Shown here: piece by piece, positions 8,198 through 15,312 of the stretch
Layout of the letters: each line of letters starts with the position of its first letter
How positions within the stretch are numbered: position 1 is the first letter of the stretch
Assembly: GCA_002490425.1 (NCBI GenBank)
Contig: DKTZ01000038.1
Location: 701-33,501 of the forward strand
Source: Ruminococcaceae bacterium UBA7217
GTDB lineage: Bacteria > Bacillota > Clostridia > Oscillospirales > Acutalibacteraceae
DNA: 32,801 nucleotides
Direction: 5' to 3'
The notes under the pieces: generated by a model
Seen by the model: the letters and a program-made list of their open reading frames with translations, nothing else
Database searches by the model: none
Told to the model about the DNA's origin: nothing
Program-made: the position numbers and the translations under genes

Positions 8198-9694
8198 ATG
8201 TCTAAAATAAAGGAATTTCTTGATTCAAAAACAGTTAAAAAAGATGTGGGAGAAGAAACATATCTTACTTGGCGTGAAACGATTTCTTATGCTCTGGGCA
8301 GGGGCGCACAGGGAATGTTCACCTCAATGACGGGCTCGAAATATCTGAACTATTTCCTTACAAACATTCTTCTTTCAAGATTTAAGAACCCTATGGGACT
8401 CGCTTCTAAAATCAGACTGTACTGCGGAATTTTTGATGCGATAAACGACCCGATGATGGGAATAATTGTTGACAAAACAAGGACAAAAGAGGGGCAGATG
8501 CGCCCGTACATACGTGTGTCACCGTGGTTTATTGCTGCTGTAATGATTTTATTCTTTTTAGGTATTCCGAGCGGTATGCCCGATTGGATGTGCGTTGCGT
8601 GGACTACTCTTTTATTTATTGGGCTTGACGTAACTTATACAGCTTTTGACATTCCTATGGGTGCACTGGCTTTTGCGATAACTCCCAACGGAACCGAACG
8701 TACAAAGCTTTACGGTGTTTCGTCAATCGTCCGTTCTGTTTCAGGCGTTTTACCCGGGCTTTTTGTGGCGTGTGCGGGCTGGCTGCCGTATTTTAATACT
8801 CACACGGCAAAGGCATATCTTACGGGCGGCATTGTTTCGGCAATAGGTATTATTCTCTTTACACGCATAACCTACAAAAATACAACCGAAAGAACGGTAC
8901 ATCACGAGGACGCTCCGTCAGTTTTAGAGTGCTTTAAGCTTCTGTTCACAAACAGACCGCTTTTAATGCTGTTTATTGCAAATTTATTTTTCATTTTAGT
9001 AAAGGTAACAAATCAGATTTCATTCTATTTTGTTGCAGATTTAATGTTTACAACCAAGTACAATGTATTTATTGACGTTATAACCTTCCCCGGATTTTTA
9101 ATTGCGGGAATAGGTGTTCCGAAGCTTGTTGAAAAATTAGGGCAGAGGAGCGACCCAAGAAAGTTTTACAGAGTTTGCTGTATCTGCGCAATAGTATTTC
9201 ACGTGCTTTTCTATGCGCTTTGCCGTGACGGCTACTTAAATAAACCCGAGGGTGCGGTGATTTCTCTGCCGATAGGCATTTTAACCGTTATTTTCACGGG
9301 ACTTACGGCAATTCCTCTTGAATGTAAAAACCTTATGCAGAAAGAGATGGAGGCGGAAACCGTTGACTATGTTGAGTGGAAAACGGGAACACGTGTTGAG
9401 GGCGTAATGCTTTCAATTATGTCGTTCACGGGCAAAATCGAAAATTCCGTATCGTCCGCAATCGGTCTTGCAATCCTCTCATATACAGGTTATATTGCAC
9501 ACAACGAGGGCGCTTTAATCCAGAATGCGGCTACCAATAAAGCGCTTTTCTTTATGACAACGCTGCTGCCTGCAATCGGCTATGCGCTTATGTTAATTCC
9601 TATGGCATTTTATAATATTTCGGGCAAGAGCCATCATATAATGATAGAGGAACTGAAAGAGCGTCACGAGAAGCTATCCATTGACAAAGATTAA
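8198..9694 (+). CDS. GPH-family (MelB-like) MFS symporter
   Basis: A polytopic protein of 498 residues with about 12 transmembrane helices. The MelB/GPH signature is clear: FDAINDPMMGIIVDKTRTKE followed by GQMRPYI, matching the DP..G...D+++...G..RP pattern of the cytoplasmic loop between helices 2 and 3. The second-half motif is VDYVEWKTGTRVEG (D-x-x-E-x-x-T-G-x-R). The family moves sugars or glycosides with H+, Na+ or Li+. The ATG at 8198 (RBS GTGAGG, 8184-8189) follows the PLP-enzyme stop by 10 bp; an upstream extension from 8099 lies wholly inside that gene and is rejected. As the last gene of the methylthioadenosine operon it could carry a methylthioribose-type or nucleoside compound, but nothing in the protein fixes the substrate. 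The glnA promoter lies over its last codons. Confidence 0.88.
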   Translation: MSKIKEFLDSKTVKKDVGEETYLTWRETISYALGRGAQGMFTSMTGSKYLNYFLTNILLSRFKNPMGLASKIRLYCGIFDAINDPMMGIIVDKTRTKEGQMRPYIRVSPWFIAAVMILFFLGIPSGMPDWMCVAWTTLLFIGLDVTYTAFDIPMGALAFAITPNGTERTKLYGVSSIVRSVSGVLPGLFVACAGWLPYFNTHTAKAYLTGGIVSAIGIILFTRITYKNTTERTVHHEDAPSVLECFKLLFTNRPLLMLFIANLFFILVKVTNQISFYFVADLMFTTKYNVFIDVITFPGFLIAGIGVPKLVEKLGQRSDPRKFYRVCCICAIVFHVLFYALCRDGYLNKPEGAVISLPIGILTVIFTGLTAIPLECKNLMQKEMEAETVDYVEWKTGTRVEGVMLSIMSFTGKIENSVSSAIGLAILSYTGYIAHNEGALIQNAATNKALFFMTTLLPAIGYALMLIPMAFYNISGKSHHIMIEELKERHEKLSIDKD

Positions 9695-9708
9695 AAATTT
9701 GATATACT
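9681..9708 (+). promoter_or_regulatory. Sigma-A-type promoter for glnA
   Basis: TTGACA (9681-9686), a 16-bp spacer and TATACT (9703-9708). The -35 lies within the last codons of the transporter gene. Predicted transcription start is near 9715, about 40 bases before the glnA ATG. Confidence 0.7.
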
Positions 9709-9721
9709 AATACAGTAATTA

Positions 9722-9737
9722 TAAGTTGGCGAACTTA
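9722..9737. promoter_or_regulatory. Short perfect dyad in the glnA leader
   Basis: TAAGTT-GGCG-AACTTA is a perfect 6-bp inverted repeat just after the predicted transcription start and before the RBS (GAAAGGA, 9742-9748). It could be an operator or a small leader hairpin. It does not match the GlnR/TnrA consensus TGTNAN7TNACA. Confidence 0.35.
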
Positions 9738-9755
9738 AATTGAAAGGAACTTATT

Positions 9756-11078
9756 ATGGGCTATACGAAAGAAGAAATTTTAAAAATCGCAAAAGAGAAA
9801 GACATACACTTTATCAGACTTCAGTTTATTGATATTTTCGGTCAGATGAAGAATATAGCCATAACCGAAAATATGTTTGATAAAGTGCTTTCCGACGGAC
9901 AGATGTTTGACGGGTCTTCAATTGAAGGATTTGTTCGTATTGACGAGTCAGATATGTATTTGAAGCCGGATTTTGACACATTTGAAATTCTTCCGTGGAA
10001 AGAGGGAACAGCACGTATTATTTGCGATGTTTACTGCGCTGATAAGATAACGCCTTTTGAGGGTGACCCTCGTTATATTCTTCGTTCTGTTGTGAAAATG
10101 GCTTCCGATATGGGATATACCATAAATGTAGGCCCTGAATGCGAATTTTTTCTTTTCCGTCTTGATGAAAACGGAAAAGCAACGGTTGATACAAATGATG
10201 CAGTAGGATACTTTGATATAGGTCCTGCCGATGACGGCGAGCAGTGCAGAAGCGACATTTGTATAGCTCTTCAGAAAATGGGTTATGAAATTGAGGCTTC
10301 TCACCATGAGTGCGCCGAAGGTCAGCATGAAATTGATTTCCGTTTTGTCGAGGCGCTTGACGCAGCCGATAAGGTGGTTACGTTTAAACATGTAGTAAAG
10401 ACCTATGCAAGAAGAAACGGACTTCATGCAACATTTATGCCGAAGCCCGTTTACGGCAGTGCAGGAAACGGAATGCACACAAATATTTCTTTAATGAAAA
10501 ACGGCAGCAATGCTTTTTATGACCCTGATGATAAATACGGTCTTTCCGAAACAGCATATCAGTTCATAGCAGGAGTGCTCCGTCATATAAAAGCAATCAC
10601 TTGTATTGCAAATCCTTTGGTAAATTCATATAAAAGACTTGTTCCCGGGTTTGAAGCTCCCGTTTATATTTCATGGTCGGCGTCTAACCGTTCCGCACTT
10701 ATAAGAGTACCTGCGGCAAGAGGTATGGCAACAAGAGTTGAATTGCGTTCGGCAGACCCTGCCTGCAATCCTTATCTTGAAATGGCACTCTGCATAGCGG
10801 CAGGTCTTGACGGAATAAAAAATAAGATGAAAGCTCCCGAAGGAATAACGAAGAATATTTTTGATATGACACCTCAGGAACGAAAAGCAAACGGTATAGA
10901 AAATCTGCCGGGCACACTTCAGGAAGCTGTAAGAGAGCTCCAGAAGAGTGATTTTGCAAAAGAAATACTCGGCGAGCATATCTTTAATAAATATATTGAC
11001 GGTAAAAAGCGGGAATGGGTTGATTACACTACCCGTATTACTCAGTGGGAGATTGACCGCTACCTTACAAAATATTAA
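9756..11078 (+). CDS. glnA: Glutamine synthetase, type I (alpha)
   Basis: GlnA, 440 residues, makes glutamine from glutamate, ammonia and ATP. It has the Bacillus-type N-terminus with MFDGSSIEGFVRIDESDMYL, the metal-binding GPECEFFLF, HHECAEGQHEIDF, the glutamate-binding NPLVNSYKRLVPG, and SWSASNRSALIRVPAARG. The Arg in GFVRI corresponds to the residue linked to glutamine feedback inhibition in GSI-alpha enzymes. The length and lack of the GSI-beta insertion and adenylylation-site region agree with the alpha type. It has its own promoter and a terminator directly after it, so it is a single-gene transcript. The RBS GAAAGGA sits 7 bp before the ATG. Confidence 0.97.
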   Translation: MGYTKEEILKIAKEKDIHFIRLQFIDIFGQMKNIAITENMFDKVLSDGQMFDGSSIEGFVRIDESDMYLKPDFDTFEILPWKEGTARIICDVYCADKITPFEGDPRYILRSVVKMASDMGYTINVGPECEFFLFRLDENGKATVDTNDAVGYFDIGPADDGEQCRSDICIALQKMGYEIEASHHECAEGQHEIDFRFVEALDAADKVVTFKHVVKTYARRNGLHATFMPKPVYGSAGNGMHTNISLMKNGSNAFYDPDDKYGLSETAYQFIAGVLRHIKAITCIANPLVNSYKRLVPGFEAPVYISWSASNRSALIRVPAARGMATRVELRSADPACNPYLEMALCIAAGLDGIKNKMKAPEGITKNIFDMTPQERKANGIENLPGTLQEAVRELQKSDFAKEILGEHIFNKYIDGKKREWVDYTTRITQWEIDRYLTKY

Positions 11079-11101
11079 TTATAATTTAAGCTATAATTTA
11101 C

Positions 11102-11127
11102 AAAAACCGCAGTTAATGCGGTTTTTT
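11102..11127 (+). terminator. Rho-independent terminator after glnA
   Basis: AAAAACCGCA, loop GTTAA, TGCGGTTTTT followed by a T run. The stem is 10 bp including the A/T flank. It lies 24 bp after the glnA stop. Confidence 0.88.
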
Positions 11128-11128
11128 A

Positions 11129-11157
11129 TTGACTTAAATAAAAGAATATGTTATTAT
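11129..11157 (+). promoter_or_regulatory. Sigma-A-type promoter for the GtrA-like gene
   Basis: TTGACT (11129-11134), 17-bp spacer, TATTAT (11152-11157), starting right after the glnA terminator T run. It places transcription start about 30 bases before the next ATG. Confidence 0.7.
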
Positions 11158-11194
11158 ACATTTGCATATTGTTTTATTAAAAGGAGAAATTTTT

Positions 11195-11740
11195 ATGGCA
11201 AAAGGCTTAAAAGACATTGACAATGCGGCTGCATCAAAGGGCAAGGGACTCGAAACTCTTTGGCAGTTCGTAAAATTTATCGTAGTTTCACTCGGCGCAT
11301 TTGTTATTCAGACATTTTTACCCTATCTTCTCAAGCTCCCGATGAGCGAAGAATTTCTTCACAGACCCTATGAATTTTTAATTTATTCTTCTGAAGCGGC
11401 GGCAAAAGCAGGTATGGCAACAACGGGCTTAGGTCTTTTCATTGCGCTTACTGCAAGTAACATAATAGCACAAATTGTTTCTTTCTTTATCAATAAAGAC
11501 AAGACCTTTAACTCTGACGCTAACACAAAGGTTGTATTCCCGATTTACATAGTATTTACGATTGCTCTTATTGCATTTTCAGCATGGCTTCAGCCGTACC
11601 TTGTAAATGTTTTAATGCCTAAGGTCGGCGATGGTGCTATTGCTATTTCCGGCGCTATTTGCGGTGCAGTTCAGTTCTTCCTTTATTTCCCTGTTGATAA
11701 ACTTCTTTTCTCAAAGAAAAAGGAAAAAAAGGCTGAATAA
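11195..11740 (+). CDS. Small polytopic membrane protein, GtrA-like
   Basis: A 181-residue membrane protein with four predicted helices (about residues 22-48, 70-97, 110-132 and 144-165) and a Lys-rich C-terminal tail. The segment VSFFINKDKTFNSD after the second helix resembles the N+xxTF motif of GtrA-family proteins, which move lipid-linked sugars or serve cell-envelope glycosylation. That resemblance is the only support, so the family call is tentative. The ATG at 11195 is chosen because AAGGAG (11181-11186) precedes it; a longer frame from 11162 has no RBS and starts inside the promoter region. It stands between two terminators, so it is probably transcribed alone. Confidence 0.75.
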   Translation: MAKGLKDIDNAAASKGKGLETLWQFVKFIVVSLGAFVIQTFLPYLLKLPMSEEFLHRPYEFLIYSSEAAAKAGMATTGLGLFIALTASNIIAQIVSFFINKDKTFNSDANTKVVFPIYIVFTIALIAFSAWLQPYLVNVLMPKVGDGAIAISGAICGAVQFFLYFPVDKLLFSKKKEKKAE

Positions 11741-11750
11741 TTTTTTAAGA

Positions 11751-11783
11751 TTGACCCGCCTTTAAGGCGGGTTGTGCTTTTTT
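11751..11783 (+). terminator. Rho-independent terminator
   Basis: ACCCGCC (11754-11760), loop TTTAA, GGCGGGT (11766-11772), then TGTGC and a run of T. The stem can extend by two G-T pairs. Confidence 0.85.
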
Positions 11784-11796
11784 AGGTGGGTTTACT

Positions 11797-12708
11797 ATGG
11801 GCGAAAAGAAAAACGACCTTGCATTAAAGGTATTACTGAAAATTTTGTCGGTATTTCTGACACTTGTATTTTTAATTTCAACCCTCGGTACGGTTGCAAT
11901 AACGGGTGTACGACATTTCTTCGGCGACGGTGAATTCAGAAGCTTGGTAAATGAAACCGATTTGAATGAGGTCAAATTTACCTCAAACGGCAAAACTTAT
12001 ACCGCAAGCGATTATGTTTACGAAGCAGTAGCTGAGGTTATGCCTGATTCCGTTAAAAATTACACGGGAATTTTAAATTCACTTTTCGGAAAAACTGCAA
12101 ATATTGTGGTGAAAGATTTAATATCTTCCGATACCGTTAATTCCATAATTAAAACAACAATGATGGACTGCGTGGATTATTATCTCAACAGCGATGCAAA
12201 GGAAGCCAAAGAGCGCTTAAAGAGCGAAACTCAGGTTGTTGATAATGCCAAGGCTTACGAAAATGTTAAAACCGTTGACGGAGCCATAAGAGTTTATGTA
12301 CGCTCGTTTATTATCAATACAATTGAGAATACATCGGGCATTTCGTCTGACCAAATCATTGTTTTACTTTCTGAAAATACTGCTAAGATTTTGACGGCGG
12401 CGGCTGTTATTTCGGCAGTTCTTCTGATTTTGTGCAATTTAGGATTTCTGTTTGATTTGCTTTTCCATTTCGGCAGTGCATCGCTTTTGTTCGGAATTGT
12501 AGTAAAGGTACTTCAGGGTAAATTTGAAAGCTCACAGGAGGATAAAACCCTGATAGGATACCAAATGCTAAAACCCCTTGTTGACAGCTTTTCACCAAAC
12601 GCCACAGCGGGTATAATAATCGGTATTTTACTTATCGCCGCATTTTTTGCACTGTTTATTTTTTATAAAGCTAAAGGTAACGGTAACAAAAAAGAAAATG
12701 TTAAATAA
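11797..12708 (+). CDS. Hypothetical membrane protein
   Basis: Not recognised. It has 303 residues: an N-terminal helix at about 12-36, an extracytoplasmic region of about 160 residues rich in Lys, Asp, Asn and Thr with no Cys pair or catalytic motif that I can name, then hydrophobic segments at about 198-240 and 268-292, and a short Lys/Asn tail. That predicts a protein with one external domain held by helices on both sides. The RBS AGGTGG (11784-11789) is well placed for the ATG at 11797. The preceding gene's terminator lies only about 15 bp upstream and no clear promoter was seen, so expression may rely on read-through. Codon use matches the core genes, so it is not obviously foreign. Confidence 0.8.
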   Translation: MGEKKNDLALKVLLKILSVFLTLVFLISTLGTVAITGVRHFFGDGEFRSLVNETDLNEVKFTSNGKTYTASDYVYEAVAEVMPDSVKNYTGILNSLFGKTANIVVKDLISSDTVNSIIKTTMMDCVDYYLNSDAKEAKERLKSETQVVDNAKAYENVKTVDGAIRVYVRSFIINTIENTSGISSDQIIVLLSENTAKILTAAAVISAVLLILCNLGFLFDLLFHFGSASLLFGIVVKVLQGKFESSQEDKTLIGYQMLKPLVDSFSPNATAGIIIGILLIAAFFALFIFYKAKGNGNKKENVK

Positions 12709-12756
12709 AAATAATATGGAAACCTCAGCAGGATTTTGATTTAGTCACAAAGTGAA

Positions 12757-12792
12757 AAAAGTAGGGGACGATGCCCACATCGTCCCTTTTTT
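12757..12792. terminator. Bidirectional terminator between convergent genes
   Basis: GGGACGATG (12765-12773), loop CCCA, CATCGTCCC (12778-12786) with a T run after it on the plus strand and an A run (GAAAAAA) before it. It therefore works for both the membrane-protein gene and the convergent tcdA gene. Its GTAGGGG lead-in is shared with a hairpin near 14871. Confidence 0.82.
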
Positions 12793-12794
12793 AC

Positions 12795-13475
12795 TTACTG
12801 TCCTATAATATCCTTTATAACCTCGCCTGCAATAATCAGTCCTGCGGCAGGTGGCACAAACGAAATGCTTGCAGGTGTCCGTTCGCCGTCTGTTTTAGGT
12901 GTTTCTTCGGAATAAACCACCTTAAGCTTTTTTACTCCACGTTTTTTAAGCTGTGTCCGCATTACTCTGCAAAGGGGACAAACGCTTGTCCTGTAAATAT
13001 CGCTGACCTTAAATGCAGTCGGGTCGAGCTTATTGCCCGTTCCCATTGACGAAATAATCGGAATACCGAGCTGTTCCGATTTTACAGCAAGGTCAATTTT
13101 TGCCGTCACATTATCTATTGCGTCTACTATATAATCATATTGCGAAAGATTAAATTCCTCTGAATTTTCAGGCAGATACATTTTTTGAATTGCAGTTATT
13201 TCACATTCGGGGTTAATGTCAAGTATCCTTGCCTTCGCAACCTCGGCTTTCGGCTTGCCGACAGTCGAATGGAGCGCATAAAGCTGACGGTTGATGTTTG
13301 TTATGTCAACCGTGTCCTTGTCCACAACCGTCATTTTACCTATTCCCGAACGGGCAAGTGCCTCGGCAGTGTAAGAGCCGACTCCTCCAAGCCCGAAAAT
13401 GATTATATTTGAATTTTGAAGCTTTAATAGACCGTCATTGCCTATAAGCCTTTCGGTGCGTGAAAAAATATCCAT
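12795..13475 (-). CDS. tcdA: tRNA threonylcarbamoyladenosine dehydratase
   Basis: TcdA (CsdL/YgdL), a ThiF/E1-like enzyme of 226 residues that cyclises t6A at position 37 of tRNA using ATP. The nucleotide-binding loop GLGGVGSYTAEALARSG, then VVDKDTVDITNINRQLYA, KAEVAKARILDINP, the catalytic-region DYIVDAIDNVTAKIDL and SSMGTGNKLDPTAFKVSDI are diagnostic of this subfamily. SVCPLCRVMR carries two Cys where many homologues have only the first. The start at 13475 gives MDIFSRTERLIG, the family N-terminus, with GAGGTG (13481-13486, minus strand) as RBS. A longer frame to 13568 has no support and would cross the ychF promoter. It is divergent from ychF. Confidence 0.94.
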   Translation of the reverse strand: MDIFSRTERLIGNDGLLKLQNSNIIIFGLGGVGSYTAEALARSGIGKMTVVDKDTVDITNINRQLYALHSTVGKPKAEVAKARILDINPECEITAIQKMYLPENSEEFNLSQYDYIVDAIDNVTAKIDLAVKSEQLGIPIISSMGTGNKLDPTAFKVSDIYRTSVCPLCRVMRTQLKKRGVKKLKVVYSEETPKTDGERTPASISFVPPAAGLIIAGEVIKDIIGQ

Positions 13476-13492
13476 AAATTCACCTCTTTGTA

Positions 13493-13521
13493 ATTTTAAC
13501 ATATTGAAAAAAATTGCGCAA
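13493..13521 (-). promoter_or_regulatory. Candidate promoter for tcdA
   Basis: Read on the minus strand: TTGCGC (13521-13516), 17-bp spacer, TGT-extended TAAAAT (13498-13493). It overlaps the opposing ychF promoter. The predicted leader is short, about 10 bases. Confidence 0.45.
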
Positions 13522-13532
13522 TAGTGTATAAT
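13504..13532 (+). promoter_or_regulatory. Sigma-A-type promoter for ychF
   Basis: TTGAAA (13504-13509), 17-bp spacer, TATAAT (13527-13532), about 37 bases before the ychF start. Confidence 0.72.
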
Positions 13533-13568
13533 ATCTTCTTGAAATTCAGCAAAGAGGATGTAAACCAT

Positions 13569-14663
13569 ATGAAATTAGGTATTGTCGGTCTTCCGAATGT
13601 AGGTAAAAGTACACTTTTTAATGCGATAACAAATGCAGGCGCACAGGCTGCAAACTACGCTTTCTGCACAATTGAGCCGAATGTGGGCGTTGTTGCCGTG
13701 CCTGATGAACGTCTTGATAAATTAACGGAGATGTATAATCCCGTAAAAACAACACCTGCAAGCATTGAATTTGTTGACATTGCGGGTCTTGTTAAGGGTG
13801 CTTCAAAGGGTGAGGGACTCGGTAACAAGTTTCTTTCACATATCCGTGAGGTTGATGCGATAATTCACGTTGTGCGTTGCTTTGACAATGACGACATTAC
13901 CCACGTTGACGGCTCTGTTGACCCTGCAAGGGATATTGAAACGATAAATCTTGAGCTGATTTTATCTGATATTGAAATTCTCGACAGAAGAATTGCCAAG
14001 ACTGAAAAGGATATGAAGGGTGACAAAACCTTAAAGCCTGAATTTGATTTTCTCAGCCGTGTGCGTGAGTCGCTTGAAAACGGCATAAGCGCAAGAGCGG
14101 TTGATACGGACGATGATGAAAAAGCAATTCTTTCAACAGTTCCGCTTCTTTCCGCAAAGCCTGTGATTTATGCTTGCAATATGAGTGAGGATGACTTTGC
14201 AAACGGAATTGACGGCAACGAAAGATATAATGCGGTTAAGAAAATCGCCGAGGCAGAAGGCGCCGAGGTCTTGCCGATTTGTGCCGAGCTTGAGGCTGAA
14301 ATTTCTTCAATGACCAAGGAAGAAAAGGAAATGTTCCTTAACGATTTCGGCATTGAAAAGGGCGGACTTGACGTGCTTATTCAAAAATCCTATGACCTTT
14401 TGGGGCTTATGTCATTCTTAACGGCAGGTCAACCTGAGGTTAGGGCTTGGACGATTAAAAAAGGCACAAAAGCTCCGAAAGCCGCAGGCAAAATCCATTC
14501 AGATATCGAACGTGGATTTATCCGTGCAGAGGTTATTTCATTTGACGATTTAATGGCGCTTGGCTCCATGCAGGCGGCAAAAGAAAAGGGCAAAATCCGC
14601 TCCGAGGGCAAGGAATACGTTATGCAGGACGGCGACATTGTTCTTTTCAGATTTAATGTATAA
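13569..14663 (+). CDS. ychF: Redox-regulated ATPase YchF (Obg-like)
   Basis: YchF/OLA1, 364 residues, a universally conserved translation-associated P-loop ATPase. G1 is GLPNVGKSTLFN, G3 is DIAGLVKGASKGEGLGNKF, and the G4 position reads NMSE instead of NKxD, the change that gives this family ATP preference. The coiled-coil arm and the C-terminal TGS domain are intact, ending in KGKIRSEGKEYVMQDGDIVL as expected. The ATG at 13569 starts MKLGIVGLPNVG with AGAGGA (13553-13558) upstream; the longer frame from 13524 begins within the promoter and is rejected. It is followed by repeat-rich DNA and the tRNA. Confidence 0.97.
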   Translation: MKLGIVGLPNVGKSTLFNAITNAGAQAANYAFCTIEPNVGVVAVPDERLDKLTEMYNPVKTTPASIEFVDIAGLVKGASKGEGLGNKFLSHIREVDAIIHVVRCFDNDDITHVDGSVDPARDIETINLELILSDIEILDRRIAKTEKDMKGDKTLKPEFDFLSRVRESLENGISARAVDTDDDEKAILSTVPLLSAKPVIYACNMSEDDFANGIDGNERYNAVKKIAEAEGAEVLPICAELEAEISSMTKEEKEMFLNDFGIEKGGLDVLIQKSYDLLGLMSFLTAGQPEVRAWTIKKGTKAPKAAGKIHSDIERGFIRAEVISFDDLMALGSMQAAKEKGKIRSEGKEYVMQDGDIVLFRFNV

Positions 14664-14670
14664 TTCCGGA

Positions 14671-14820
14671 TTGGTAAAATCGTGTAGACCGCAAAAACAG
14701 AAAACTGTTTTTGCGGTGAACAAACCTCGCCGCTCGGCGTATCTTATACGCCGTCGGGTAACCAAAACAAAGCAAAGCTTTGCTTGCGTTCGGTTTGCCC
14801 ATTCTACGCAATTTTTCCTA
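14671..14820. repeat. MITE-like inverted-repeat element 1
   Basis: The first 18 bases (TTGGTAAAATCGTGTAGA) and the reverse complement of the last 19 (TTAGGAAAAATTGCGTAGA) match closely, forming imperfect terminal inverted repeats. Inside are a perfect 13-bp hairpin (14688-14700 with 14705-14717, loop AAAA), CGGCGTAT-CTT-ATACGCCG (about 14735-14753), and a long imperfect hairpin centred on AAAGCTTT near 14778. No credible coding frame. The first hairpin may also serve to end ychF transcription, although no T run follows it. Confidence 0.55.
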
Positions 14821-14841
14821 ACCCGTAATATAAATGCTTTG

Positions 14842-14949
14842 ATTTCAGTGTGAAATTTTGCTCTCACCGTGTAGGGGTTGCCGACTCGGCAATCCGTAAA
14901 ATCGACTTTGTACGGAACATAATTTTCCGTTTTGCAAAACCACTGAAAT
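14842..14949. repeat. MITE-like inverted-repeat element 2
   Basis: ATTTCAGTG near the left end is inverted as CACTGAAAT at the right end, and both extend inward to TTTTGC / GCAAAA with a 4-base gap. Inside lie GTAGGGG followed by TTGCCGA-C-TCGGCAA and then ACGGAA...TTCCGT (about 14912-14930). It starts about 20 bp after element 1. Its GTAGGGG-plus-palindrome core resembles the terminator hairpin at 12764-12786. No gene is visible. Confidence 0.5.
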
Positions 14950-14954
14950 GTAGC

Positions 14955-15005
14955 GGACAGGCACATAAGACCTGTCCATACTTTTCTAAAAATGAATATT
15001 CATTT
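14955..15005. repeat. Hairpin plus 16-bp perfect palindrome before the tRNA
   Basis: GGACAGG (14955-14961) pairs with CCTGTCC (14971-14977). Then AAATGAATATTCATTT (14990-15005) is a perfect palindrome ending 5 bp before the tRNA. No standard promoter for the tRNA was found in this stretch. Confidence 0.5.
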
Positions 15006-15010
15006 AATAT

Positions 15011-15087
15011 GCGCTTGTAGCTCAGCTGGATAGAGCGTCAGACTCCGACTCTGAAGGCCGCTGGTTCGAATCCAGTCAGGCGCGCCA
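15011..15087 (+). tRNA. tRNA-Arg (anticodon CCG)
   Basis: A complete 77-base cloverleaf. The acceptor stem is GCGCTTG with CAGGCGC (one G-T pair). The D stem is GCTC/GAGC. The anticodon stem is TCAGA/TCTGA with loop CTCCGAC, giving anticodon CCG. The T arm is GCTGG-TTCGAAT-CCAGT. Discriminator G is followed by encoded CCA. It decodes CGG. The codon use of the genes changes sharply right after it, which fits its use as an insertion point, though no duplicated 3' end was seen downstream. Confidence 0.96.
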
Positions 15088-15118
15088 CAATGTGGAGGCA
15101 AAAAAGATGTCTTCTGCG

Positions 15119-15145
15119 AAAAGCCCGATTATATCGGGCTTTTTT
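15119..15145 (+). terminator. Terminator after tRNA-Arg
   Basis: AAGCCCGAT (15121-15129), loop TAT, ATCGGGCTT (15133-15141), then TTTT. A strong 9-bp stem with T run, about 30 bp after the tRNA. Confidence 0.88.
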
Positions 15146-15152
15146 GCTACCC

Positions 15153-15201
15153 AAACGGCGATTTTACTCTGTACCAAAACACAGATGTAAAATCGCCGTT
15201 T
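15153..15201. repeat. Long hairpin, 15-bp perfect stem
   Basis: AAACGGCGATTTTAC (15153-15167) is perfectly inverted at 15187-15201; an inner TCTGT/ACAGA pair continues the stem with one bulged base. The word GTAAAATCG here also occurs at 14674 and 14896 in the repeat-rich region before the tRNA. Confidence 0.6.
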
Positions 15202-15250
15202 TCCCTTTGTGGATAGACTTGAACTCCCGAAAAGTAAATATCCGATACTC

Positions 15251-15281
15251 AGGCAGATAGAAAGCAAAAATCTATCTGCCT
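15251..15281. repeat. Hairpin before the first accessory gene
   Basis: AGGCAGATAGA (15251-15261) pairs with TCTATCTGCCT (15271-15281), 9-base loop, followed by TGTTT. It may be a weak terminator or a leader element of the gene at 15313. Confidence 0.5.
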
Positions 15282-15312
15282 TGTTTATTACCCTAAAAAG
15301 GAGAAATCAAAT

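Noticed and set aside
9722..9737. GlnR/TnrA operator at glnA
   Set aside because: The dyad lacks the TGTNAN7TNACA spacing and bases.
14550..14966. Open frames on both strands over the ychF end and the repeat region
   Set aside because: They run through the ychF C-terminus and several perfect hairpins; composition is Cys/Arg/Phe-rich and there is no RBS.
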